DNA from: an uncultured Vampirovibrio sp.
Lineage (GTDB): Bacteria; Cyanobacteriota; Vampirovibrionia; Gastranaerophilales; Gastranaerophilaceae
Direction: 5' to 3'
Assembly (NCBI GenBank): GCA_910583875.1
Contig: CAJTXT010000003.1
Location: forward strand, 124,001 to 188,000
Length of the DNA: 64,000 nt
Program-made: the position numbers and the translations under genes
Part shown: positions 27,719-36,110 of the stretch, one piece after another
Layout of the letters: each line of letters opens with the position of its first letter
How positions within the stretch are numbered: the first letter of the stretch is position 1
The notes under the pieces: generated by a model
Seen by the model: the letters and a program-made list of their open reading frames with translations, nothing else
Database searches by the model: none
What the model was told of the DNA's origin: nothing

Positions 27719-28756
27719 TTATGGTTTTATTAAAACCTTTAAAGCTTTACCGTTCATGTGTTTTATTAGCCCTTCTTCAGCTCTTTCAAGCGGAAGAGTT
27801 TCTGTAATTAGTTTTTCTACAGGCAATTTTTCTTCATAAATTAAACGTAAAGCTTCTCTGAAATATAACGGTGTATGGTGAAAAATGCTTAATACTTTTA
27901 TTTCGTCATAGTGCAAGCGTTTTGTATCAATAGAAACACTTGTTCCTGATTTGCAGCCGCCAAAAAGATGCACAGTTCCGCCTCTTCTTACATATCTAAA
28001 CATATCTTCCCAAATTTCTGGAAGTCCAACGCATTCAACTGCAACATCAAGCCCTTTTTTGCCATCGGAGAAATCTATGAAGATTTTTTCCGGATTTTTA
28101 TATTTTGTTAAATCTACTATTTCATCTGCTCCACCAAACTCTTTTGCCATTTGTAGTTTTAATGGATTTCTTCCAGCCGCAATTACTCTTGCGCCTTTTA
28201 GTTTTGCTAGTTTAACAAACATCAAACCTATTGGACCAAGTCCCATTACTCCTACAGTTTGTCCTGCTTTTATACCTGTTTTTTCAACGCCATGAACTAC
28301 ATTTGCTAATGGTTCAGCGAAGGCTGCTCTTTCAAATGACAAATCATCAGGAAGGTGAAGTAAGTTTCTTTTTACGATTGCTTTAGGAATATTTATATAT
28401 TCAGCGTAAGCGCCATTCAAGAATTCTAATTTTTCACAAAGATTGTGGTCTCCTCTTTTACAGAAGAAACATTCACCGCAAGGTGCAGAATTAGCTGCAA
28501 CTACTCTGTCTCCAACGTTAAAACCGACTACGTTTTTACCAACCTTTGTAATTATTCCAGAAAATTCATGTCCAAAACCAGAGGGGATTTTCTTTATTAA
28601 TACAGGGTGACCGCGTCTGTATGTTTTAACATCTGTTCCGCAAGTCAATGCCGCCATTATTTTAACTTGAACTTCCCCTTCTTTGGGGTCTTTTATTTCT
28701 ACTTCTTCATATTCTATATTTAATGGTGAGTAAAATTGTATTGCTTTCATTTTCAT
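27719..28756 (-). CDS. Zinc-dependent medium-chain dehydrogenase 1
   Basis: 345 residues. Catalytic zinc ligands are Cys 39 (TCGTD) and His 63-Glu 64 (GHEFSG). The structural zinc is bound by Cys 93, 96, 99 and 107. The NAD(P) Rossmann motif GVMGLGPIGL lies near 170. The overall look is sorbitol/threonine dehydrogenase-like, so the likely substrate is a polyol or amino alcohol, but it cannot be read from sequence. The start overlaps the stop of a second dehydrogenase by 4 bases (ATGA), so the two are made together. Confidence 0.9.
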   Translation of the reverse strand: MKMKAIQFYSPLNIEYEEVEIKDPKEGEVQVKIMAALTCGTDVKTYRRGHPVLIKKIPSGFGHEFSGIITKVGKNVVGFNVGDRVVAANSAPCGECFFCKRGDHNLCEKLEFLNGAYAEYINIPKAIVKRNLLHLPDDLSFERAAFAEPLANVVHGVEKTGIKAGQTVGVMGLGPIGLMFVKLAKLKGARVIAAGRNPLKLQMAKEFGGADEIVDLTKYKNPEKIFIDFSDGKKGLDVAVECVGLPEIWEDMFRYVRRGGTVHLFGGCKSGTSVSIDTKRLHYDEIKVLSIFHHTPLYFREALRLIYEEKLPVEKLITETLPLERAEEGLIKHMNGKALKVLIKP

Positions 28757-29763
28757 AGTTGAATATATGCTTTCATTATTTTATTGGAAAGAGTGTCATC
28801 CAAGGCATCATTAATGCCTTCTATAGGATATACTGATGATAATCCTGCTACTTTAACTTTTCCTTCTTCTATAAGTCTCATTGAATCTTCTAAATCCATA
28901 GGAGATGGTGAGTAGCTTCCCATTATAGTTAGTTCTCTATAGTAAATTTCATTATTAGCAAAACCGTTATTATCTTTTATGCTGGAGAATACAACAATAG
29001 TTGCGCCATCTCGTGCTGCTTTTATTGCAAAATCAAGAGATAAAGAGGCACCAGCAGTTAAAAAGATTGTATCAAAACCTTGCGGTGCAGCTTTTTTCAT
29101 TTCTTTTAACACAGTTTCTTCATCTTTTAGTAAGTAGGATTTATCAAATCCAAATTTTTCGGAAAGACAAATTCTGTCATATAGCAAATCGCATCCGTAA
29201 ACATTGTGTCCAAATGCTTTTACAGCTTCACCCATTAAAATTCCTATTGAGCCTAAACCTATTATTAAAGTTTTAGAATTATCTTTAATTCTTGCTCTTT
29301 TTACTGCTCTTATGCAGCAGCCTAACGGTTCAAGAAAAGAAGCTTCAATTGAGGATAAGTTTAAGTTTACGTGAAATACTGTATTGTGAAGGTGTTCTTC
29401 CGAAACGTAAATAAATTCAGCAAAGCCTCCGGGGAGAATATTTGTTTTCTTAAAATGTCTGCACATTGAATAATTTTCGCCCCAGCAGTATTCACAATTA
29501 AAACAAGGTACATGATGTCCCAGTGCTACTTTATCACCAACTTCAAAATTAGTTTTGGAATTTATTTCAACAATTTCACCAACAACTTCGTGACCTAAGA
29601 TTGTGCCATCTTTTGCAGCACCTGTTCTCATTTTTACTATATCGCTGCCGCATAACCCGCAGCCAATAACTTTTATTATTGCTCCTTCTCCATACTCATC
29701 CAGCATTGGAGTTGGAACATTTGTTATTATAAATCTATTTTTTTCTAAAACAGCGGCTTTCAT
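28753..29763 (-). CDS. Zinc-dependent medium-chain dehydrogenase 2
   Basis: 336 residues. Catalytic ligands are Cys 38 (LCGSD) and His 58-Glu 59. Structural zinc ligands are Cys 87, 90, 93 and 101. The Rossmann motif IIGLGSIGIL is followed by Asp in GCDLL, which points to NAD rather than NADP. It is coupled to dehydrogenase 1 and lies 43 bases after trmD. The two proteins are clearly different members of the family, not a recent duplication. They may act in sequence, or as partner subunits. Confidence 0.9.
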   Translation of the reverse strand: MKAAVLEKNRFIITNVPTPMLDEYGEGAIIKVIGCGLCGSDIVKMRTGAAKDGTILGHEVVGEIVEINSKTNFEVGDKVALGHHVPCFNCEYCWGENYSMCRHFKKTNILPGGFAEFIYVSEEHLHNTVFHVNLNLSSIEASFLEPLGCCIRAVKRARIKDNSKTLIIGLGSIGILMGEAVKAFGHNVYGCDLLYDRICLSEKFGFDKSYLLKDEETVLKEMKKAAPQGFDTIFLTAGASLSLDFAIKAARDGATIVVFSSIKDNNGFANNEIYYRELTIMGSYSPSPMDLEDSMRLIEEGKVKVAGLSSVYPIEGINDALDDTLSNKIMKAYIQL

Positions 29764-29806
29764 ATATATATCCTTTTATCATATATATTATATGGCAAAC
29801 AGAATT

Positions 29807-30541
29807 TTAAAATAAATTATTTTTTTTGAGTATCATTTTATCGAAATCAGATAATTTTGTTTTTAAAAATTTTTCAAATAAATCCGGACGTTTTTTCTTT
29901 GTTACTAAAAATTGCTGCAGTCTTCGCCATTCTTTTATATTCTCATGATGTCCGGATACAAGTACTTCCGGTACCGTTAAACCGTCATATTCTCTTGGTT
30001 TTGTATAATGCGGATGTTCTAATAACCCGTCATAATGTGAATCATATTCAGCAGATTCATCATCACCAAGAACTCCTTTTTGAAGTCTTGTTATGCTGTC
30101 TATTATACATAAAGCCGGAAATTCACCGCCTGTAAGCACAAAATCACCTATTGAAACTTCAATAGCTTCTGATTTTTCTATAATTCTTTCATCGAAACCT
30201 TCATAATGACCGCAAATTATTATTATTTGTTCTTTTGCTGCAAATTCTTTAGCCATTTCTTGGTTAAATGTTTTTCCTTGCGGACTCATTATTATAGCTG
30301 CGGAATTTTCTTTTTTTTCTATAGATTTAAGCGCATCAAGATAAGGTTGACAAGAAAGAAGCATTCCTGCACCACCTCCATAAGGTGTGTCATCTACTTT
30401 TTTGTGTTTATCCAATGAAAAATCTCTTGGATTTATAGCGTTTATTTCAATTTTATTTTCGGTTAATGCACGTTTAATAATACTGAAATTACAAGCAGAA
30501 GTTATTGTATCGGGAAATAATGAAAGAACATCAAATCTCAA
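29807..30541 (-). CDS. trmD: tRNA (guanine37-N1)-methyltransferase TrmD
   Basis: This SPOUT-family enzyme makes m1G37 in tRNAs and prevents frameshifting. It has 244 residues, with the knot motifs SPQGKTFNQ, ICGHYEGFDERI and SIGDFVLTGGEFPAL, then the C-terminal HPHYTKPREY region. The start overlaps rimM by 4 bases. Confidence 0.96.
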   Translation of the reverse strand: MRFDVLSLFPDTITSACNFSIIKRALTENKIEINAINPRDFSLDKHKKVDDTPYGGGAGMLLSCQPYLDALKSIEKKENSAAIIMSPQGKTFNQEMAKEFAAKEQIIIICGHYEGFDERIIEKSEAIEVSIGDFVLTGGEFPALCIIDSITRLQKGVLGDDESAEYDSHYDGLLEHPHYTKPREYDGLTVPEVLVSGHHENIKEWRRLQQFLVTKKKRPDLFEKFLKTKLSDFDKMILKKNNLF

Positions 30542-31053
30542 CTTATTAAACCTTCTATATTATTAACAACTACTTTTCTTCCTTTTAAATCAACAACAGG
30601 AACAATTGCTTTTACGAAAGGAACAAGGTGTTTTTTTCCGTTATTATCTTGTACGGATAATATATCATTTGCCAAATTTTCACCTATTTCAACAATTTTA
30701 CCTAAGCAACAGCCGTCTTCATCATAAACATCCATATCTATTAAGTCGCTGATTAGATATTCATCATTATCAAGATTTTCTTCCACTTCTGTTTTTGTAA
30801 TATATAAATCACAGCCTTTGTATTCTTCTACATCATTAACAGTCATAAATTCTTTGAATTTAACTATCGCAAAATGTTTATGAAATCTAACTGCTGATAC
30901 ATTTAATTCTTTGTAATCATTATTTTTTTTTGCAAAAACTTTTTTTAATGCTTCAATTTGTTTTTCTCTTCCTTTAGAAAAACCAAGTTTAGCTTCACCT
31001 TTTATGCCATGAAAATTAAGTATTTTTGCAATAGAAATTAAATCTTCACTCAT
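30538..31053 (-). CDS. rimM: Ribosome maturation factor RimM
   Basis: RimM helps 30S head assembly around uS19. Its 171 residues have the N-terminal RimM domain (IAKILNFHGIKGEAKL) and a C-terminal PRC barrel (LIDMDVYDEDGCCLGKI..., KKHLVPFVKAIV). It is 2 bases after the zinc/Arg-Asn-rich gene and overlaps trmD. The rpsP and KH-protein genes usually found upstream are absent here. Confidence 0.95.
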   Translation of the reverse strand: MSEDLISIAKILNFHGIKGEAKLGFSKGREKQIEALKKVFAKKNNDYKELNVSAVRFHKHFAIVKFKEFMTVNDVEEYKGCDLYITKTEVEENLDNDEYLISDLIDMDVYDEDGCCLGKIVEIGENLANDILSVQDNNGKKHLVPFVKAIVPVVDLKGRKVVVNNIEGLIS

Positions 31054-31055
31054 AG

Positions 31056-32000
31056 TTATTTAGTCTTTTTATATTCTTCAGGTGCATCTTCTCTTTCTTG
31101 ATTCCACCTGTCCAAACCCATTTGTTTTCTAATTAAACCAATGCCTACGTGAACTCTCCATTCATCCATTCTTAATTGTGCAGCAATTATTTTATGGCAT
31201 CCTATAGGAGGCAATGGTAATAGTGGTTCATATAAACTTTTAATAGCGAATAACTGATCCGGAGAAACTGCTAACTTTCTTTTTGGGAATGGCAATTTTG
31301 GAAGCATTAATTTTTGTCTTACTAAATTAATACCGAAGAAAACTTTTCTTGGTTCTAATCCTATTGCTTGTCCGATAATTTCATGTACATCGGGATTTGG
31401 CAATGGTAATGCTTTTTTATAAAGAATTTCAATTTGTTCAATTTGTTCTTTACTTACAAGTAATTGTTTTTGTCTTTGAGGTTTTCTCATTCCTCCATTA
31501 GAACGTGGTCTTGAAAAACCTCCGGCTCTGTTATTGTTAAAACTTCTTTGAGGTCTTTGAAATCTTTGACCGCCGTCTTGTCTGTCATTTCTATCGTTTC
31601 TGTAACCGCCGCCGTTATTGTTGTATTGTCTTTGATAGTTTCCGCCGTTATTATTATAATTTCTATCTCGGTTATAACCTCTATTATCGTTTTGACGATT
31701 ATTATAGCGGTCATTATTATAGCCGGAATTATTTGATCTGTTATATTGAGGTCTATCAGAGCGTTCATTTCTGTCGTATGAACGATATCTTCTTTCTTCT
31801 CTTTGGTTATCAGAACCAAATGAATAAGAATTTCTTCTAGGAGTTTCTTCTTGAGGCTGAGCAGTAGAAGCATTTGCGGCTTCTTGCGAAAGTCCTTCCG
31901 TATATTTTTTATCAGAATATAAGCAATTTGGACAAATTACTCTCTTCGGATTTTTTGTTTCGAACTCTGCTCCGCACTTAATACACTTATTTACATACAT
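31056..32000 (-). CDS. Zinc-ribbon, Arg/Asn/Tyr-rich protein with two tandem C-terminal domains, 314 aa
   Basis: I do not recognise this architecture as a named family. A zinc ribbon (Cys 6, 9, 23, 26) opens the protein. Residues about 55-178 are low complexity, rich in Asn, Arg, Tyr, Gly and Asp (RG/RNY-type), as in RNA-binding condensate proteins. The C-terminal part has two related units of about 57 residues (about 180-236 and 242-299), each reading roughly 'vs.eQ...I..LY...LPLP....H.II...l......v..GI.LiR..m.L'. It is the first gene of the rimM-trmD operon, 2 bases before rimM, in the position where rpsP or khpA usually lies. An RNA- or ribosome-binding role is a fair inference. Confidence 0.8.
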   Translation of the reverse strand: MYVNKCIKCGAEFETKNPKRVICPNCLYSDKKYTEGLSQEAANASTAQPQEETPRRNSYSFGSDNQREERRYRSYDRNERSDRPQYNRSNNSGYNNDRYNNRQNDNRGYNRDRNYNNNGGNYQRQYNNNGGGYRNDRNDRQDGGQRFQRPQRSFNNNRAGGFSRPRSNGGMRKPQRQKQLLVSKEQIEQIEILYKKALPLPNPDVHEIIGQAIGLEPRKVFFGINLVRQKLMLPKLPFPKRKLAVSPDQLFAIKSLYEPLLPLPPIGCHKIIAAQLRMDEWRVHVGIGLIRKQMGLDRWNQEREDAPEEYKKTK

Positions 32001-32224
32001 CTAAAATGCCCCTTTTTATTAAAGCAAAAGATATTTCTCCCAATTTGAAATTCTTGCTTATTTTTAAATTACTGTTGATTAGAAATTGTTCTACCTGAAC
32101 TGTTTTATAATGTCCTCGTTTGGATTATACCAAAATAAAAAGCTTATGTGAACTCTTAATTATAATTGTATACGTAAAAATAAGATATGACAAGATGCTA
32201 AGTAGCAATTGTTGCTATAATTTA

Positions 32225-33268
32225 TTATTTTTTTATTTTATCTTGCATCTTTGCACTTAACTGACCGCAGGCAGCATCAATATCTGCGCCTCTTTCAAGT
32301 CTTATTGTAACTTTCTTTCCCGAGGCTTCCAATATGTATTTGAATTTCTGAACAGATTCTTTTGTTGGTTTTTTATATGGGCTTTTTTCGTTTTGATTAT
32401 AAACAATTAAATTAACATTACTTTTTAATTTCGCGATTGCAAGAGCTAAATCTTTGGCATCTTCTATTGAATCGTTTATATCTTTCATTAATACATATTC
32501 AACAGTTACGCGTCGTCCTGTTGTTTGTGTATAACTTTTTAGTGTTGAAATAAGTTCCTCGAATTTATATTTTAAAGCTACAGGCATGATTTGCTGTCTT
32601 ATTTGCTGGTTAGGTGCATGTAGTGATATTGCAAGTGTGGATTGGAAGTTTAATGCTGCAAGTTTATTTATTTGAGGAATAATTCCGCAGGTAGAAACAG
32701 TTATTCTTCTTGCTCCAACTTGAAATTGTTCTCTGAATATTTTTATTGAGGATAATAAATTATCAAAGTTTAATAAAGGCTCACCCTGTCCCATATAAAC
32801 TATGTTTGTAACTTTTAATCCTGTGTCTGCTTGGATAAGAAATATTTGTTGAATAATTTCTTCCGTGTCTAAATTTCTTGTGAAACCAAGTTTTGCCGTA
32901 GCACAAAAACTGCATCCCATAGGACAGCCTACCTGAGTAGAGATACATGCTGTTAAATTTGCTCTGTTATCAAAACGCATAAGTACAGCTTCTGAAAAAC
33001 TTCCATCTTTTAATTCAAAAAGAAATTTCATTGTGCCGTCTTTACTTACTTGCTTATCCTTTATTGAGATGGAACAAAGGCATGCTTTTTCTTTTAATAA
33101 TTCCCTTGTGGAAAGTGGTAAATCAGTCATTGAATCAATGTCTTTTACCGATTTTAAATATAACCAATTATAAACCTGTTTAGCCCTAAATTTAGATTGA
33201 TTATTCTCAATCATAAAGGCTTCAAGTTCTTCTAAATTTTTTCCTGTAAGTACAAATTTATTTCCCAT
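32225..33268 (-). CDS. rlmN: Dual-specificity rRNA/tRNA C2-adenine methyltransferase RlmN
   Basis: This radical SAM enzyme methylates A2503 of 23S rRNA and A37 of some tRNAs. I start it at ATG 33268 (347 aa, beginning MGNKFVLTGKN). The longer frame to 33352 runs into a repeat element and adds a sequence unlike RlmN. The cluster ligands are in GCPMGCSFC (Cys 115, 119, 122). The methyl-carrying Cys lies in the C-terminal ADIDAACGQL. The downstream VYMGQGEPLLN motif is typical. Confidence 0.95.
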   Translation of the reverse strand: MGNKFVLTGKNLEELEAFMIENNQSKFRAKQVYNWLYLKSVKDIDSMTDLPLSTRELLKEKACLCSISIKDKQVSKDGTMKFLFELKDGSFSEAVLMRFDNRANLTACISTQVGCPMGCSFCATAKLGFTRNLDTEEIIQQIFLIQADTGLKVTNIVYMGQGEPLLNFDNLLSSIKIFREQFQVGARRITVSTCGIIPQINKLAALNFQSTLAISLHAPNQQIRQQIMPVALKYKFEELISTLKSYTQTTGRRVTVEYVLMKDINDSIEDAKDLALAIAKLKSNVNLIVYNQNEKSPYKKPTKESVQKFKYILEASGKKVTIRLERGADIDAACGQLSAKMQDKIKK

Positions 33269-33347
33269 TTCAATAACAATTTTAACATAAAAAAGTTCAA
33301 GACTTATATTTCCGTTTCTGCAAAATCTGTTAAAACATAGTTCAAAT

Positions 33348-33470
33348 GTCATTCCGAACTTGTTTCGGAATCTTACTAAGTTAATACAGAATCATTTTTT
33401 GCATTAATTTTAGAATGGATAAGAATTTGAACATTAAATTGGTAAGACCCTGAAACAAGTTCAGGGTGAC
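33348..33470. repeat. REPIN-like element, copy B (arms with compensatory changes)
   Basis: The left arm is a hairpin TTCCGAA-CTTGT-TTCGGAA after GTCA. The right arm is CCCTGAA-ACAAG-TTCAGGG before TGAC. Compared with the copies at 42541 and 59337, the stems have changed on both sides so that pairing is kept. It lies between divergent rlmN and rpsF. Confidence 0.65.
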
Positions 33471-33588
33471 AATTTAACCTCTTTAGTAAATTTTTGTATA
33501 TTAGTCCCCAAATGTTAGTATTTGTATTTAAAAATGTTCATGTTAATATGTATGATGAATATAATTATATAAATCAAGGAGATTAAAA

Positions 33589-33885
33589 TTGAGAACTTAC
33601 GAATTATTATCAATAATTAAACCTAATATCGATTCAGAAGAATTCGATAAAGTAGTTGCAAAAATTGAAGAAGCTATTACTGCATTAGAAGGTAAAGTTA
33701 TTTCTACAGATAAAATGGGACGTAAAAAATTATCTTATGATATCAAAGATTACAGAGACGGTTATTTTGTAGTTCATAACTTTGAAATGGCTCCTGAACA
33801 AGTTGCAAAATTCAACAGACAATTAAGATTAAATGAAAATGTTTTAAGAATAATGCTTTTAGAAACTTCAGAAGTTAAAGCATAG
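33589..33885 (+). CDS. rpsF: Ribosomal protein bS6 (TTG start)
   Basis: bS6 sits on the platform of the small subunit and pairs with bS18. Its 98 residues match the family (RTYELLSIIKPNID..., KMGRKKLSYDIKDYRDGYFVV). The start codon is TTG at 33589, with GGAG 8 bases before it; no ATG or GTG fits. It is first in the rpsF-ssb-rpsR operon. Confidence 0.96.
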   Translation: MRTYELLSIIKPNIDSEEFDKVVAKIEEAITALEGKVISTDKMGRKKLSYDIKDYRDGYFVVHNFEMAPEQVAKFNRQLRLNENVLRIMLLETSEVKA

Positions 33886-33899
33886 TAACGGAGATTAAA

Positions 33900-34295
33900 A
33901 TGTCAATAGCAAAAGCAGTATTATCTGGTATAGTTTACAGAAATCCTGAAAAAAGATTTACAGGAAATAATATTCCTGTGACAACATTTACTCTAAATAT
34001 TGACGAAAAAGAACAGTCTTTAGTACGTATTATCGCAAGAGGAAATAATGCTGATTCTATTGAACAAAATGTTTCTAAAGGTGATAAGATTGTTGTAGAA
34101 GGCAGACTTCAAATTTCAAATATTCAAGGTGAAGATGGTTCAGAAAAAAAAGTTATGGAACTTGATTTGGCCGGCTTTGAAGTTGTTGCTTCTTCATCTT
34201 CTCCAGCTGCTTCTAAAAAATCAGACGAAGTAGTTAAATTTGCAGAAGTTGAAATGAATGATATGTTAATCGGTGAAGATGATATTCCGTTTTAA
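33900..34295 (+). CDS. ssb: Single-stranded DNA-binding protein
   Basis: 131 residues with an OB fold (LSGIVYRNPEKRFT..., VTTFTLNI, IARGNNADSI, GDKIVVEGRLQ) and the acidic tail ending DDIPF, which binds SSB partners such as helicases and polymerase subunits. It lies 14 bases after rpsF and 27 before rpsR, the classical order. Confidence 0.96.
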   Translation: MSIAKAVLSGIVYRNPEKRFTGNNIPVTTFTLNIDEKEQSLVRIIARGNNADSIEQNVSKGDKIVVEGRLQISNIQGEDGSEKKVMELDLAGFEVVASSSSPAASKKSDEVVKFAEVEMNDMLIGEDDIPF

Positions 34296-34322
34296 GAATA
34301 AATAGAAATAGAGGAAAATATA

Positions 34323-34556
34323 ATGGCAAAAGAACAATTAGACAAGAAAAAACGTAAAAACTGCAGTTTCTGTGCAGACAAAGTTGAAGCTATCGATTAC
34401 AAAGATGCTCAAAAATTAAGAAAATACTTAACAGAAGCAGGTAAAATTCTTCCAAGAAGAATTACAGGTACTTGTGCAGAGCACCAAAGAATGCTTGCTA
34501 AAGCTGTAAAAAAAGCTAGAGAAGCTTCTTTATTATGCTATGTTTTTGAGTCATAG
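34323..34556 (+). CDS. rpsR: Ribosomal protein bS18, zinc-type
   Basis: 77 residues with the core YKDAQKLRKYLTEAGKILPRRITG. It keeps the Cys-x2-Cys (NCSFC) near the N-terminus and the Cys-x2-His (CAEH), so it is the zinc-binding (C+) form. It is last in the operon, ahead of an intrinsic terminator. Confidence 0.96.
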   Translation: MAKEQLDKKKRKNCSFCADKVEAIDYKDAQKLRKYLTEAGKILPRRITGTCAEHQRMLAKAVKKAREASLLCYVFES

Positions 34557-34577
34557 TTAATAAATTTATAATATTAG

Positions 34578-34607
34578 AAAAAGAGAACTGTTGAGGTTCT
34601 CTTTTTT
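34578..34607 (+). terminator. Intrinsic terminator after rpsR
   Basis: The stem AAAAAGAGAAC/GTTCTCTTTTT with a seven-base loop is followed by a T-tract, about 20 bases past the stop of rpsR. Confidence 0.85.
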
Positions 34608-34618
34608 ATTTTATAAAA

Positions 34619-35323
34619 TCAATCCTTTATTATATGAACAGAGGATCTTGTTGCTATATTAGGCGGTGTATAAATCATATTTCTGTTATACGCATTGTAT
34701 GGATTATAATTCCTACCGCCAAAGTATGGATTGTACATATTATTATACGGATGATGCATGTGATTATAATATCGATGATTTATATTTCTGTTATTTAATC
34801 TTCCCCAATTATTATGATATGGTCTGTTTAAAATATGATTATTATAGTGGTATCTGTTATGATATGGACAATAGGATTGCGGATTATTCATAAAATTTAA
34901 AAATTCATTTCTATACATATTATTGGGGTATCCATAATTATAATTATTTGTTGTCATTGAAGGTGTGTATCCTGTCATTACTCCTGTAGAATCAAAGGTT
35001 GAGGAAACATTATCCCAAAATGTTCTAAGTTTTCCTTTTGGTTTGCCTGTATAATATGTATCATAAGGGTTTTGAACTGCAATTTGTTTAGAATTTTTGC
35101 TCATTGTTGATAACATATCTATTCTGGAATCAATGTCACCAGTTTGAGCCATTCCAAAATAATCAGTTTCAAGTCGGTTTAGTCTATCTGATATGCTCTC
35201 ATATGTAAAGCTTTCGCCATATTTTGCATATTCTATATTTGTAAGTTTATCCCCTAAATCGCAATAACCGGCAAGTGAACCTATTAAATAGGCAATATTT
35301 AAAATTAATATTTTTTTGAACAT
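34619..35323 (-). CDS. Exported Asn/Tyr/His-rich protein, 234 aa
   Basis: A signal peptide (about 1-19) is followed by a short helical segment YESISDRLNRLETDYFG (about 41-57), which I associate with exported proteins of this bacterial group. The last 110 residues are extreme in composition: Asn, Tyr, His, Pro and Arg, with blocks such as YCPYHNRYHYNNH and HHPYNNMYNPY. That could bind metal ions or form an aggregating cell-surface layer. There is no known family. It converges with rpsR behind the terminator. Confidence 0.7.
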   Translation of the reverse strand: MFKKILILNIAYLIGSLAGYCDLGDKLTNIEYAKYGESFTYESISDRLNRLETDYFGMAQTGDIDSRIDMLSTMSKNSKQIAVQNPYDTYYTGKPKGKLRTFWDNVSSTFDSTGVMTGYTPSMTTNNYNYGYPNNMYRNEFLNFMNNPQSYCPYHNRYHYNNHILNRPYHNNWGRLNNRNINHRYYNHMHHPYNNMYNPYFGGRNYNPYNAYNRNMIYTPPNIATRSSVHIIKD

Positions 35324-35399
35324 CTGTATCTCTCCTATGATATATATAGAAGAAAATATGTGTTTTAATAAACAGACACCAAGCTAATCAGTAGTATAA

Positions 35400-36011
35400 T
35401 TATTCCAAATTCTTTAAAATGAATATGGTTTCATTTACATTTGTAAGCAGATTTTGTAATTTATTATCAAGGTTTTCTTTTGTGTAAATATTATTTGAAG
35501 ATGTATATGGAAGATATTTTTCTGCCATTAAACCTTGTGTCCTAAAAGATGCAGTTTCTCTAACTTGATTTGATATAAGAATTAATCTGTTATATGAAAG
35601 ATAATTGCTTTCAGGTTTATCTTTATATTCTTGTTTTACATATTCAATATGGTCAATTAAATTGCTGGAAATTGCATTGAATATTTGAATATCTTGCTCA
35701 TTATTTAAACATTTTCTTAATTTTTCTAAAATTAAAATAATACTGTTTACATCTTTTAAATATTTTGTTGTTTTATCTTTTTTTATGATTATATCAACAT
35801 AATTATCGTTGTCTCTGGGAATTGGTTTAAGTGTTTCTTCATTTTGTTTATCTAATTCTTCAACAGAAAAAGGAGCTGTTGTTTTTTCGCTGTGTTCTTT
35901 TTTTAGATATGAAAATTCAGCTTCTATATTAGGCAGCGTTCCAACATAACCAGCGCCTGTTGTAATTATTGAGATTATAAATAAAGAAAATATTATCAAA
36001 ATCTTTTTCAT
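35400..36011 (-). CDS. Exported helical protein, 203 aa, unknown
   Basis: An N-terminal hydrophobic segment (about 3-20) serves as signal peptide or anchor. The rest is charged and probably all-helical, with regular Leu/Ile spacing (VNSIILILEKLRKCLNNEQDIQIFNAISSN in part). I recognise no domain. It is transcribed in the same direction as the Asn/Tyr/His-rich gene, with a 76-base gap. Confidence 0.65.
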   Translation of the reverse strand: MKKILIIFSLFIISIITTGAGYVGTLPNIEAEFSYLKKEHSEKTTAPFSVEELDKQNEETLKPIPRDNDNYVDIIIKKDKTTKYLKDVNSIILILEKLRKCLNNEQDIQIFNAISSNLIDHIEYVKQEYKDKPESNYLSYNRLILISNQVRETASFRTQGLMAEKYLPYTSSNNIYTKENLDNKLQNLLTNVNETIFILKNLE

Positions 36012-36110
36012 AAATAATATTATACTGTTTTTTTTATTAAAGTGAATATTTTTAAAATTTTGGGAATAGATATAAAAATATGATATATTTAACTTGAATA
36101 GGGGATATGT

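Noticed and set aside
31487..31873. Minus-strand frame of 128 codons inside the Arg/Asn-rich gene
   Set aside because: It is a shifted reading of the low-complexity repeat (runs of Ile/Thr/Glu), without a start site of its own.
33269..33352. N-terminal extension of RlmN
   Set aside because: It reaches into the REPIN element and does not resemble RlmN N-termini; ATG 33268 gives the normal length.
33490..33588. S6:S18 autoregulatory leader before rpsF
   Set aside because: This leader motif is expected in many bacteria, but I could not draw a convincing stem with the conserved CCG bulge here.
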